From contig NC_052484.1 in the NCBI RefSeq assembly GCF_009730915.1, forward strand, positions 5,640,021-5,704,020: a stretch of 64,000 nucleotides of DNA. Direction: 5' to 3'. Positions within the stretch are counted from its first letter, which is position 1, and each line of letters begins with the position of its first letter. A program made the position numbers and the translations under genes. Shown piece after piece: positions 13,242-25,189 of this stretch. Below the pieces are notes generated by a model, which ran no database searches, was not told the DNA's origin, and saw nothing but the letters and a program-made list of their open reading frames with translations. Source of the DNA: Dioscorea cayenensis subsp. rotundata. Its lineage: Eukaryota; Streptophyta; Magnoliopsida; Dioscoreales; Dioscoreaceae.

Positions 13242-14124
13242 ATGACACACCCCTTGCGAGTGCGTATTGTAAGTGCACGGGTTATCGAAGTAATAAAGTA
13301 CTCTGGTGAATGGGTAGTCGTATCCATGGAAAATAGTGCTCAGAAACACAAGTATTGTTGTTTACCTATAGTGAAGATGATTTAAAAGTGATGTGAACAA
13401 TATCAATACAAAAAGAAATAAAGTAAACAAGAAAGAGACGTATGTGGGCTCTTTTCTTTCCACCCGGCCTTTAATTGGGATATGACCGGTTAAAAAGCAT
13501 GGATCACAAATCAACTTTTAATTTTTTATGACTTCAAGAGATTATGGGTTCATGACTTCCATTAGGGGCAAGCCCTTAATGTTAATTACCCTGGGCATTG
13601 TCGCAGGAACCTCCGATTAAGGAATTAGTGTGAAAAAGAAAAGAAATTGTAACAATTAATTTTATTTATTTCAATAAATATGAATTCATAGATTTCATTG
13701 AAAATACAAGAAATTTGAAATTATCTTGACAATCATATTGACTTATGAACTTGTACCCGAACTTGTGTATTGGACGTTTTGCATTTTGGATTTGATTTGC
13801 ATCTTGAGTTTGATTTGTGTCTCAAGTTATGTCTCCTCCATGTTGATGAACCATAGACTTGATTTTGACTTTTCATAAGCTTCGGCTTTTATGTTTGTGA
13901 AGCTTCCTTCTTGACTTGTGAAACTCTTTGGGTCTTTGACTTATGATGTCTCGAGACTACTGAGTTCAATTGTTGATTTATATAAATTTTTAAATATTGA
14001 CTTGTGAAACTCTTTGGGTCCTCGACTTTTGATGTCTTGAGACCACTGAGTTCAATTGTCGATTTATATAGATTTTTTAAGTCTGGACTCTCTTCATATT
14101 TTAAGTCATGACTTGGTTGCTTTG

Positions 14125-14169
<45 letters not shown>

Positions 14170-15439
14170 CATAATTTGTCGTTGCACACGTGTCATCATT
14201 GCATTGCATGTCTGATTGCTGTCTTGAAATAAATATCTCACGACCGCCTTAAAATTTATATATTTTTATATTCTTAATTTTTGCAGCCATCTCGAAATGA
14301 ATAAGTCACCACTACCTGTGCCTTATCACCACGTTGCATACTTTGCTGCCACCTTAATATATATATATATATATATTTATTTATTTTTATTCTTTGCCTT
14401 GAGACAAATTAAGTCACCACCTCAAGATAAGCACCCTTATTACTTTGCTTCGAGATTAGCATTTATTATTATTTTTTATTTATTTATTTTTTTGGTTGCC
14501 CCAGGGATAAGTTTTTATCCATGCATACAGTGCATGTTTCCTCTGCTATCCATTTGCTGCCATATCATTTCATTTTTTTTATTTATTTTATTCCACACTT
14601 GTCATAGTGGGTTCTATTCATTTATTTATTCTTTTAGAGGGCATGTGAGTATATAGCATGCACACTTCTCATTTTCCATTTCATTCATTTTTTTTTAATA
14701 TTTATTTTATTTTATCATGCCCATATGCATGCTTTCTCAACTTTATCTCATGCACGTGTGCATGTATATAATGAATTTTTCCTTTTCTTTTTTCTTTTTA
14801 TATCATGTGGCATGCTCCTATTTTTATTATGTTTCTCATTTTTTTATTATCATCATTTTTTTTATTCATGCATATAATAATTTTTTTAATCTTCCCATAT
14901 ATATTTTTTCATGGTGGGCCCTACTCTTTTAAAATCAAATGATAACTGGATTTGTTCTTTTGAATTCGTTATATATATATATATATATATTTTTTCTGTC
15001 AAGCATGTGTGCATGCTTTTTTTTTAATTATTTTTTTTTGTATTATTTTTTTTTATGTCATGAATGCTCTAATTTTTTTTCTATTGTTTTTTTTAAAATC
15101 ATTTGATGATTGGCATACGTGTCTCTTTCATGGTGTGTGGGACCCCCTTTTTTTTATTATTATTTTTTTAATTTTAAACATGCATGTGAATATGTATGCC
15201 TCTCATTTTTTTCTATGCACATATGCATGCATGACTTTGAGTTCACATAATCACTGTTTGGAATATTCTGAACCAATGAATGATGGCATTCTATCTTAAT
15301 TAATTAATCACCATGTGGAATATGTATGAAAGCGAGTCACTCATCTTTTCTTTCCATAACCATTCATCAAAATATCAATATTTCCATTCTAATCTTTTAT
15401 ACATATTTCTCCATGCATTATCATTATCAGCTTCGTTAG

Positions 15440-15790
15440 CATCATCATTAGCATCATTAGCATTTTCTAGCATCTCTTTTCTTCTTTTGAGATTTTAAAG
15501 CACTATCAGTTCCAATATATTGCCATATATTCCTTAACTCTTCCATGCGTACAGATTTGATCAAATAAGCCCCATGTCTTATTTCTTTCATCACAGCATT
15601 AGTGCTTCTATCAGCAGACAAAATCAAAACCATCCTTCCTTTCCCTGAGCAAAGATAAAGACTTCGAAACCCGAGTACAACTTGTGAATCGATATGAGCA
15701 TTTATGAAGCATCTGCTCAAGGATTCTCAGGCAAGTAATATCATCATCCACCACGTAGTTACAATGCTCAACCCCTGTGACTGCATGTAA
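15440..15790 (-). pseudogene. Type-B response regulator (ARR) receiver-domain fragment
   Basis: The minus strand reads [16 protein letters not shown], then [10 protein letters not shown], and in another frame [36 protein letters not shown]. This is the cytokinin-signalling receiver domain in the right order. The N-terminal acidic pair and the conserved lysine (LIK) remain. The segment normally holding the phospho-accepting aspartate, between GFD and LILSAD, is deleted with a frame change. No Myb-like DNA-binding domain follows. It cannot function as a phosphorelay receiver and is a captured fragment. Confidence 0.82.
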
Positions 15791-15944
15791 AGAGCACAGC
15801 AACAAAGCCCATGCGCAACCTTAGCAACAGTAGGCGCAAGTGGATGGTTTGCGATAGAAAATCATATGCATTTCAATCTCGCCACCACAAGTAAGATGAC
15901 CGGCCCCTTCTCTCTTTCAATCCCACATGCTCTTGGTTGTCAGC

Positions 15945-16460
15945 GCAGAAGAGCGGCGTGGTGATCCATGTACAGCGTGCCAGGCTTCAAAACGCAGTAG
16001 ATCTCGCGGTAGACGTCTTGGAGCTTGGGTGCGCAGCAGGTGGCTTCAATGGAGTAAGCGGCATCGAAGGTTGCGTTGGCCAAGGGCATCGAGAGTAAGT
16101 TGTCGCACACCGCGTCACAGATCGAGTCAAGACCAGTGTTCCGGTTGCGAGCGCGCACACGGGCGACTTGATACTCGTTGATGGTAATTCCCTTAATGTT
16201 TGCCCGGGAGTTAGCCGTGACGGCACGCATCGGACCGCCGATGCCTTACCCGATGTCGAGGACTTTGAGGCCTGGCTGCGCGTTGATAAGATTGGCGGCG
16301 CGTTCTTCGTGGATGCGCGTGGCGTCGCAGTGAGAGAGATTGGGGATGGAAGGAGATAAGTGGAAGCTCTTGCCCCAACCCTACTCATAGATGTCGGTGA
16401 TGAGGTTGTAGAAGGTGTCGTCGTCTTCGCCGCCGATCAGATCCGGGGTTTTGGCGGAGA
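15945..16460 (-). pseudogene. Sterol C-24 methyltransferase (SMT2-like) fragment
   Basis: The minus-strand translation contains FYNLITDIYE, then THE-region-like HLSPSIPNLSHCDATRIHEE, VLDIG*GIGGPMRA (SAM-binding motif), GITINEYQVARVRARNRN, YSIEATCCAP and VLKPGTLY. These are hallmark blocks of plant SMT enzymes that methylate the sterol side chain. Two in-frame stops replace conserved residues: one where YEWGW is expected and one at the cysteine of the SAM motif. GC content is far above the surroundings, as expected for a recently acquired coding piece. N- and C-terminal parts are missing. Captured, non-functional. Confidence 0.85.
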
Positions 16461-17150
16461 AGATGATAAAGAGAGCACGAGGGAGAATAAATGCATGCAT
16501 GTGCGTGCATGTGGTTTTTTTATTATTTATCTTTCTTCTGATTTTTTTTATTCTTCTTCTCTTCTGATTTTTTTTCTTTCCTTTTTTTATTTATTTTTTT
16601 AATCTTCTTTGTTTTCGAGGGCTTTGGCTTCTTCCCTTTGTCTTCTCCTTCTTCTTTTCAGTTGGCAGCAATTATGGTGACGCAACATCAACACGACAAC
16701 ACTAGTGAGCATTAGCAGTGACTGCGGCAAGTTGCTTTAACAACATCAACGGTGTCAAGCTGCTTAGCGGCATTATCTCAGCCACTCAAGCAGCCATGGC
16801 GGTGAGCAACAGCAGCGGCGAGCGGCAAACGGCATGCTTGGCGGCATTATCTCAGCCATTCAAGCATGCCACGGCGGTGAGCAGCGGACGACCAAGGCAG
16901 CGACGACAATTCTCTCTTTTTTTTTTCATTTCATTTTTTTTCCTTTTTTTTTTTTAAATTCCTCCCCCTCTCCTTTTTTGGGCAGATCCTTCCTTTTATA
17001 AGAATCTTCTTATCTTCAACATCCGAAGTATCCGAACCACCCCGTACAATCATAACCTTCATAGACCAAGCGAGAGAAAAAAAGATAAAATCGAATTTTA
17101 AAATTTAAATTTTGAATTTTTTTTTAAAAAAATTTAATTAATAAAATTTC

Positions 17151-17187
17151 GAGAGAGGATAAAAATCAAATTTTTATCCTCTCAATC
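17151..17187. repeat. Perfect hairpin
   Basis: GAGAGGATAAAAA and TTTTTATCCTCTC flank a 5-base loop in A/T-rich DNA, giving a 13-bp perfect stem. No associated gene. Confidence 0.6.
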
Positions 17188-17227
17188 AAATTTTAAAATT
17201 TTAATAAATTAATAAAATTGAATATGC

Positions 17228-17560
17228 CCCGGGATATGTGTTTGGGAGCCCCAGGATTTGCATTTTCTCATGTTGCCTTGAGATTTGTTCTCAAGCTACA
17301 TGAAATTTAAAATTGCCTCAAGATATCTATTTGGGCTATCCTAAGATTTGAAATTACCTCGAGATATGTATTCTCAAAGGCAATCTCGTAATTTGCATTT
17401 TGCCTTGAGATTTGATCTCAGGGGCAATTTTGTAATTTGCATTTTGCCTTGAGATATCTTCTCAAGGGTAATTTTACCATTTGCATTTTGCCTCGAGATA
17501 TGTTCTCAGAGGCAATTTTGTAATTTGCATTTTTTTTTGCCTCGGGATTTGCATTCTAGT
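17228..17560. repeat. Minisatellite, about seven units of about 44 bp
   Basis: The unit reads approximately GCCTYGAGATWTGTTCTCA, then RGGCAATTTTGTAATTTGCA, then TTTT. Units become more regular from left to right (17355-17540). Confidence 0.75.
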
Positions 17561-19019
17561 CCAAGACAACCAAATAATTTATTTTAAAGAGAGAATCCAA
17601 AATCAATTAGGATTAGGACATTTAAATGTTAATTCTAAATATATCTAGGATATATTAGAATTTAAATTAAATTAGGATTTGGGTTAAATTAGAACACTGG
17701 GTTCTATTAGGATATATGTTACATAATTTATATATAAACAACGTAATAGAATAATAGGAGAGGGAATTAATAGAAAATGGGGCACCCGGACATTGCTCAC
17801 CCTAGGATTATTGTTTCAAGTGTAAGACCAATCATTATGTCTCCTAACTGATGTCTAATGAGTCATGGAAATCCTAAAACACACGGTCCCAAACCTAAGG
17901 TCAACTGTGACTAACCCTCACACTATGCCCCGACATAAAGGGATACTCTCGACGCCTCACATAGTGTGGAGTTGCATGAAGATTTGGGGATTCCAAGTGT
18001 TGAACCCTATTCCCTAATATAGATCTAACCCTTTGGTCCAGGTGAAAGACCCCTAGTCACAATTAAGCCCCAACACTAAGGATTACTTCAATACTTTACT
18101 CTGTTGCTGGTGCAATTAAGCCCCGGTAGAGTTTGTCTCTTAGCGTAGAGTTTGTCTCTTAACACTTCACTCTATTATGACCACAAAGAACTCTTGGAAC
18201 GTAGAGGTAGGATAAATCACATCGGAAGGGAAAGGGGACGTTCCGCTACCTCTCGACTCACCCTCTCGACCCTCTCCAACCTAGCTTTGTCTAACCCTCA
18301 TGGTGTATCACTCATCCACAAGGATTACCAAGATAGATTCTCAACCCTAGTGTCACTCTAAAGGAAAATCAATTCACCAAGCATTCAAGGTTGGAACTCT
18401 AAAAACATCAGTTAAAGAAACATAATGAGAGATCAATGAAACAAAATCATCCTAGGGTTTACAAGTCCAAGCACCCACTAGGGGTTTAGCACTCCATGGA
18501 GAAAGATATAATCAACAATGAAATCGAATGTAAAAGTATGCAATCTATAAGAAAAACCCCCTCGTAGTCCGTGTCAATGGTCTTGTGGAGTCGCCTCATC
18601 TTCTCCAAGAATTCCTTCGTCAAGATTAGGGTACACCTTGCTGAATTAATGACGATGAAAGCTCCCCCAATAACTATCTTCCGAAGGAACGAGATGTCGA
18701 AGGCCGTAGAGCCACTCCAAAGACCTAGCCAAAGCTTCTCTAAACCCTAGCCGCGAACGCGTCCAAAGATGGGGAAAATATGAGAAAAAGATTCTTTAAA
18801 ACGTCTGAAATCGCGGCTTTTATAGGGGATGGAATCGGGCATTTCCACACGCCCGTGTGAATTTCCATTAACCTGTTTTATGCGATCTGTGAACAGTAAC
18901 TGCTACAGTAATTTTGCTATAGTGATTTTCTACAGTACTTTGCCAAAATACTCCCGAATCCACACTTTTCATCGAGGCCATATGAATGAGCACACATCCA
19001 TGTGGTAGATCGCGTTGTG

Positions 19020-19400
19020 TATTTAATACAAGCCACATTGACAAAGATCTTCCTAGTATTGCACAAGTTGAAACACATGAGTGTATTATTTGCTAAACTT
19101 GGAACAAACTTCACATCATGGATCAATTTTATGCTACCATCACAGGATTTAACTACAAATGAACCTTTGCCACTTATTTCCACCTTCTTGTCATCTCCCA
19201 ATCTAACTGAATGCCTCACTGACTCATCTAACTGGTGAAATAAATCCTTTCTACCAGTCATATGACTAGAAACTCCACTATCTAACAGCCAGGCTTCAGT
19301 ATGAGACACATCTAACCCCTCATGCACCACAAGTTCTAACATCATTTGGGCATTGATCACCCCTAGAACCTGATCCTTTCTCAAAATTCCTGTCTTGTGC
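19020..19400 (-). pseudogene. Copia gag-protease fragment
   Basis: The minus strand reads WLLDSGVSSHMTG (aspartic protease DSG motif; the usual residue after DSG is Cys/Ala, here Val), DLFHQLDESV, LGDDKKVEISGKGS and LIHDVKFVPSL. These are typical of the Ty1/Copia protease region. Homology stops after this, where the sequence joins the LTR-like copy 2. No integrase or reverse transcriptase accompanies it. Confidence 0.75.
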
Positions 19401-19578
19401 CCAACAATAAGATCTCGTATGCCCAAACAACATTCACACAACAAGTAGTTCATTGTATTGTTAAAAACCATAATCCAAAATCAAAAGTACAACAAATTGG
19501 AAACAATTCAGTTTGCAAAGGTCCACAAATGAAACTTGCACATATTACAAAGCAAAAAAGTAAAGGCTAAATGAACTA

Positions 19579-20690
19579 CTATATAACTCCATTGAGTACA
19601 CTCTTCACATAAATCAAGTTGGCTTTGTCATCTGGAAATAAAAAGTATGATTCAATCTTGCCTTTGTCAGCAGAAATTATGCCAATCGCATGAACCACCT
19701 TTTCTTCTGTTAAACCATTGAGTTTTATTATGCTCTTATAAAGAAGTGTCCTTTTTTCCAGATATACATTCAAATGTTGGAAATAGGTTGCCACTTTACC
19801 TATTTCTTACTTTGTTCCATCACAAATATCATAAAATCTATCCATATGCTTGGAGAATGTATCATCAACTTGATCCTTGGCAGATCCCTTTTTCTTCCCT
19901 TTCTTCGAAGGCACACTTGACTCAACTTGCATTTACAGTGGCACCTTCCTCCTTTTATAAGAACCATTCAAGGGATCATTGCATGCATTTTGAGATATAA
20001 AGGCACATTCATTCATATCTTCCAACTCAACATCTACACCAAAATAGTTATCTTGGACCATATTGTTCATTGATTCATAAGCTTCAAAAGATGCTTTGGC
20101 TGCAGCAAATGTTGAATTCTCTCTTTCTATAGCTTTAACTGATTCACCTGCAAATTGTGCTCCATCTCTTGTCTCTTGGTCTTTTCCAAATATGATTTCT
20201 AGCTGATCAAAATAAGGAAATGCCTTGTTTCTAAGACCCGAGGCATCTTTATGACTCTGCATATATAAGTTGTTATTAGTAACATTGTACATAAAAATAT
20301 AATTTTATAAAATAATTAGCATAGGCCTATGTCATATTACCTTAAGCCATGAAAACCACACATCATCATCACAAGTAACAACTTGATTAGCTTCATCCCA
20401 TCCAAACCCAGACTGACCCCGCATATCTTTAAGTTCTCTAAATTGTGCTTTAAGTGTCCTCATCCTAGATTTAATATGAGGATCACCCATAATTTGCAGT
20501 TAGGTATCTTTTCAACCATCTATTCTGGTAGTTGAGTCAAATACCCTGTCTTGAAGCCATTATTTGCTCTCCAACCTTGGTTCACAAGCTCTAAGTAACA
20601 TTCAACCAAAACTTTATCCTCAGCTAGAGTCCATTGATGGTTGTTCCTCTTGTTGGTCCTTGCACCTATTGGATTTGTTAAATTCTCCAT
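19579..20690 (-). pseudogene. PIF/Harbinger ORF1, Myb/SANT-like domain protein
   Basis: It starts with MENLTNPIGARTNKRNN and continues with WTLAEDKVLVECYLELVNQGW, RANNGFKTGYL (Myb/SANT-like domain), an intron, GLRNKAFPYFDQLEIIFGKD, an acidic/Lys-rich middle (YKRRKVPL, KKGKKKGSAKDQ) and the C-terminal helix SADKGKIESYFLFPDDKAN. In these elements ORF1 binds DNA and assists nuclear import of the transposase. A stop after the first block (near 20530), a frameshift and a stop near 19935 disable it. Confidence 0.75.
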
Positions 20691-22162
20691 CTGACATCAA
20701 AGTTAAAAGTAAATTTTTTTTTTTTTTTTTGCCAAGGCTAGGAAGTAGAGGATCTCATATGATAAACAATTTAATAGATACATATCCAAAATGAGAGTAT
20801 ATTAGCATAACAAGGGAGAGTTTAATTGTCATAAGAGAGTTTGTTTTTCAATTATCAAAAATAACATAAATTGTCCAAAAACAAAAGTGAAAACCAAAAA
20901 CAAAAAAATTAATCTCCAGTTGCTTGATTCCTAGAAGCTTGTCATTAATTTCACATTTCTTGAGCCAAGTTGTCTCTAAAAGTTGTCCATGCATTGGAGG
21001 TCTCAATGTACTGGATACTTTGTGCATCATACATAGGGTCAAAATCCACATATGACTCATCCAATTCTGCCTCTAGTGGATCAAGAGCCATCTTCCTCCT
21101 AATATGATTGTGTAGGTAATGCACATGCACTTAAAATTCGGTAATGTGTTTTAACGGGATACCAAGACCTATCCCTAAGTATTCCCCATCTCATTTTCAA
21201 AAGTCCAAAACATCTTTTAATGACATTGCACGCACTTGAGTGTTTGTAGTTAAATAATTCTTCTTGTGATCGAGGGAGATTGTTTTGTTTCCACTCATTT
21301 AAATGGTAACGTTAACCTCTATATGGAACTAAGAATCCCTCTCCATTCGTATAACCAGCATCACAGAGGTAGTAAATACCTGAAAACAGAAAGTCCTTTT
21401 AAGTTTTTTTAATTACATTGATAAATATTATACTATGGTTTTACTAATTTAAGAACATTTGATATTATTACCTTGAGGAACTTTTAATCCATTTGGCCTA
21501 AAAATTGCATTTCTCAATACCTTAGAATCTGCTGCAGAGCCTTCCCAACTAGGCAATATGTATATAAGTTGCAAATCTTGTGAACACACACCAAGAACAT
21601 TAGTGCCAATTTCTCTTTTTCTTGTCCTGTATATTGGCTTTTCCACTTCCCGGACATTGACTTTAATGTATGTCCCATCTAAGGCACCTAAACAATTCTG
21701 AAGTTTAACATAAAACACATTAATTAGTATATCAACTAGTTTAAATGAATAAATGTTAAATTAGAGACATTTGTATAAATTTCTTTTACCTTAAACCATT
21801 TCCATCGAAAGTCTGTAGAATTCAGAGGTACAAGATCTGGCTTCTTAAATAGTTCTTCATGTAACCCAGTGGCGGCGCCGGGGTATGGCGAGGAAGGACA
21901 TCCGCCACACCCTCCGCCGGGAAAAAAAAACCTGTTAGCTTCTAAGGATTGAGTTGTGCAGCAGACGGGGTCGTGTAGAGTCACGAGTGGTAGCAGCAGC
22001 ATATGCATGGCACCATTCATTGCTACTTTGTGATGGTTTAGCTTATAGGATAATTAATGAACTATTTTTTTTTCTCAATATCTATCTATTGATGGCAAGA
22101 AGTTATGCTATAAATAAGGCTAATTACTAATTGGATTTATGTTATGTGGTCCATGTGGATTA

Positions 22163-22310
22163 GTCATCACTAACTGGTGTTGGCATAGCATATCACATGT
22201 TTGTAGAAATGCTTGATAGGGTCAGTCATATGAGACTCATCACTAACTGTTGCTGGCATAGCACATGTTTGTAGAAATGCCTCATATGGTCAGTCATATC
22301 ACATATGAGC
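22163..22310 (+). repeat. Two tandem copies of a 74-bp unit in the hAT 5' region
   Basis: TCATCACTAACTG...GGCATAGCA...GTTTGTAGAAATGC...GTCAGTCATAT begins at 22163 and again at 22237. Subterminal repeats of this kind are usual transposase-binding regions in hAT elements; that role here is inference. Confidence 0.65.
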
Positions 22311-22719
22311 TATTATCCTATTACCACTTTGTAATTGTAGTAACTTGTCTCCTTATATTTTGTACTCATGCATTATTAGAATGAAAGGCAACCATTTAGA
22401 GATTTGGCATTGACTCATTATATTTGTTTTTTTAGAAAAATCTCATCTCCTGGATTTGATATCAAGATTTGGCTTTGCACATAGAAAGATTGGCCATATT
22501 GGTAAGTGTTTGTTTAATTGTTTTTTTTTTTAGAATTCCATCACCAGATATGTTGTTTTTTATTTTTTGACTTCTAGTTTTTCATGTAATATTTTGTCAA
22601 TTGACTTCACCATTAGATTCTTGGAGGTTTTACATCTATTTGCATGCTTATGATCTTTGATTTGTTTATTTAAATGCATTGATTGTAAATTGTTATTGTT
22701 ATTAATAGGAATTACAAAA

Positions 22720-25189
22720 ATGAAAAAGGATTTCATGCCAATAAACCCGAGTCCTTCATCAACTCCCAAACCATCAACAATGAATAATGAAACTCCTATT
22801 GACCAAGCTAGTGGAAAAAGACCTCGTGTAGAGGTAGAAGTTTCCGATAATGATATAGTTAGTGATCCGGGCTTGAGAAATCCAATTGATAGCTTTCCCT
22901 TAGAGATGAGGGATACATTGAGAAGGAGATACTTAGCTAAAGGGCCTTGTCAACTAGTTGGGCATCAATTTCTTCAAACTAATAAAAGGAGGTTTCTCCC
23001 TAATTGGTTTAAAAGATTTGCTTGGCTAGAGTATAGTGTTTCCAAAGATAAAGCATTTTGCTTATATTGCTACTTGTTTCCCAATAAAGGTAATAACAAC
23101 AATAAAGGTGGCGGCAATGCTTTTACGGAAGTTGGGTATAGTAATTGGAAAAATGGCATGCAAAATTTTATTGCTCATGAAGGAGGTCCGGAAAGCCCAC
23201 ACACATTTGCAACAATTAAGGTTGAGCAATACCAAAACCAAAGGGAGAATATTGATTTTGTTTTTTCTTCAAAGAATGTTGCTAATGATGATGAGTATCG
23301 TGTTCTGTTGACAACAATTGTAAGAGTAGCTCGATATCTTTTGGGTGAAGGATTGGCTTTTTGAGGACATGATGAGTCACCAAAATCAATGCACCGAGGC
23401 CATTTTCTTGAACTTTTAAATTGGTTTTGTAAGTATAATAAGAAGCAAACAAAGTGATGCTATCAAATGCTCCTAAAAACAATCAATTGACTTCATCTAC
23501 CATTCAAAGGCATATAATTGAAGCTTGTGGAAAGGAAACTAGCAAAGTCATTTTGAATGAGATAGGAGACAAGTTCTTTTCTCTTTTGCTTGATGAGGCC
23601 CGAGATAGTTCTATGAAAGAGCAAATGGTTGTGGTTTTGAGATTTGTGAATGATGTAGGAGAAATTGTTGAACGCTTTGTTGGAGTGGTTCATGTAATCG
23701 AGACTTCTACACAGTGTTTAAAGAATGTTGTTGATGAATTCTTTGCGATGAATGGGTTGCCACTGTCAAGACTTAGAGGTCAAGGTTTTGATGGAGCTTC
23801 TAATATGCGTGGCGAGCTCAATGGATCGAAAGCACTCATTCTAAATGAAAACAAGCATGCGCATTATATTCATTGTTTTGCTCACCAACTCCAGTTAGTT
23901 GTTGTGTCTGCTGCAAAGGAAAATCATGATGTGAGTCAATTCTTTGATTATGTTTCTATGATTGTGAACATGGTTGGAAGTTCATGTAAAAGGCATGATG
24001 CTCTTCGGCAAGCACACCATGATAAAGTTTTGCAAAAACTACAAAGTGGTGAGATTTCAAAAGGGCAGGGTCAAAATCAAGAAATAAGCTTAGCTCGACC
24101 AGGTGCTACTCGTTGGGGTTCTCACTATAAAACATTACTCCGGCTATTTGATATGTGGGATTCATTTGAATAGGTGCTTTTTGCAATACAACAAGATGGT
24201 GAGATAAGGAAAAATCGAGGCACTGCTAGGGGTTTGTTGGATAAAGTGGGTTATTTTGAGTTTGTATTTCTGGGAAAGTTAATGTTGTATATTTTAGGAG
24301 TGACGGATCCTTTATCAAAGATTCTAAAAGCCAAAGATCAAAACATAGCCACTGCTATTCGTATGGTTGAAGCATTGAAATGCAAGTTACACGCATATAG
24401 AGAAAATGGTGGGGAAAATTTGTTGAAGGAAACCACTGAATTCTGTCTAAAGCATAAAATTAAAGTACCAAGCATGGACAAAATTATCGAAAGCCGTCGT
24501 ATTACACTTGTTGATGGAGAACCAATGACTTATATTCATCATTTCCGTGTGGAAATCTTTGCAAAGGTATTTCATTCTATTTTCATTTTCTTATAATTGA
24601 TAAATATGTATGTCATTGGTTTTTATACTTGAAATGAATTGTGTTTTAAATATGGTAGTTAATTTATGAGGTTGCTGAAGAATTGAACAATCGTTTTAAT
24701 GAGGCAAACACTAATTTGCTTAAGGGTGTATTGAGTCTTGATCCTTCCAACAACTTTGCTCATTTTGATCATCATAAAATACTCCATCTTGCTAGATTAT
24801 ACTCTAAAGATTTCTCTACTGCTGAGCTAGCTGAGCTTCACTACCAACTTGAACTCTACATTGATGCTATAAGAGGGGATCTAGATTTCTATAATCTTGT
24901 TGATGTTGGAGCTCTTGCAATAAAGATGGTGAAGCATAAATATCATATTTGTTTTCCTTTGGTGTATCGACTCATTGAGCTAGCATTGGTGTTACCAGTT
25001 GCCACAGCTACTATTGAGAGATGTTTTTTAGCAATGAATGTTGTGAAGACCGATTTGCGCAACTGACTTGCAGATGAACTACTGTCAGATTGTTTGGTGT
25101 GTTACATTGAGAAAAAAATATTCATTAGCATTGATGAAGAACAATTATGCAACGGTTTCAAAAGTTGGCATCTCGCAAAAACTATTTGA
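22720..25189 (+). pseudogene. hAT transposase, TTF-type zinc finger / DUF4371 / dimerisation domain
   Basis: It starts MKKDFMPINPSPSS. The TTF zinc-finger region follows (GPCQLVGHQF...RRFLPNWFKRFAWLEYS...AFCLYCYLF), then the DUF4371-like catalytic part (DGASNMRGELNGSKALI, HYIHCFAHQLQLVVV, ARPGATRWGSHYKTL), a short intron near 24567-24660, and the C-terminal hAT dimerisation block (FPLVYRLIELALVLPVATATIERCFLAMNVVKT). In-frame stops at 23362 (TGA), after KKQTK (near 23455), at 24171 and at 25064 inactivate it. Gene order and spacing are otherwise full length. Confidence 0.82.

Larger units (their letters stand above)
13441..17738. mobile_element. 4.3-kb insertion carrying two captured gene fragments
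   Basis: Bounded by comparison with the uninterrupted copy at 12740-12800; exact termini and target duplication were not resolved. It contains a two-copy tandem repeat of about 87 bp (13913-14085), long T-rich and TA-rich stretches (14130-15300), two minus-strand host-gene fragments (15440-15790, 15945-16460) and a minisatellite (17228-17560). No transposase or polymerase is present. Open frames in the T-rich part are low-complexity artefacts. Confidence 0.5.
13242..19010. mobile_element. LTR-like retrotransposon sequence, copy 2, split by a 4.3-kb insertion
   Basis: The left part, 13242-13440, begins TGACACACCCCTTGCG and the right part, 17740 to about 19010, continues the same family. Aligned to copy 1 (12561-13241), the two parts meet without a gap, so 13441-17738 is an insertion. 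The end region (18840-18960) contains a palindrome-like CACACGCCCGTGTG and several CAGTA motifs. Copy 2 itself starts inside copy 1. No gag or pol belongs to it in this window. Confidence 0.55.

Noticed and set aside
14297-15498. Several hydrophobic open frames rich in Phe, Ile, Leu
   Set aside because: They are translations of T-rich and TA-rich low-complexity DNA with no domain, no conserved pattern and no splice context.
16360-16602. Plus-strand open frames over the SMT region
   Set aside because: They are opposite-strand shadows of the GC-rich methyltransferase fragment, which matches SMT motifs only on the minus strand.
17228-17560. CRISPR-like regular repeats
   Set aside because: The units are contiguous and degenerate, without unique spacers, and the genome is eukaryotic. 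It is a minisatellite.
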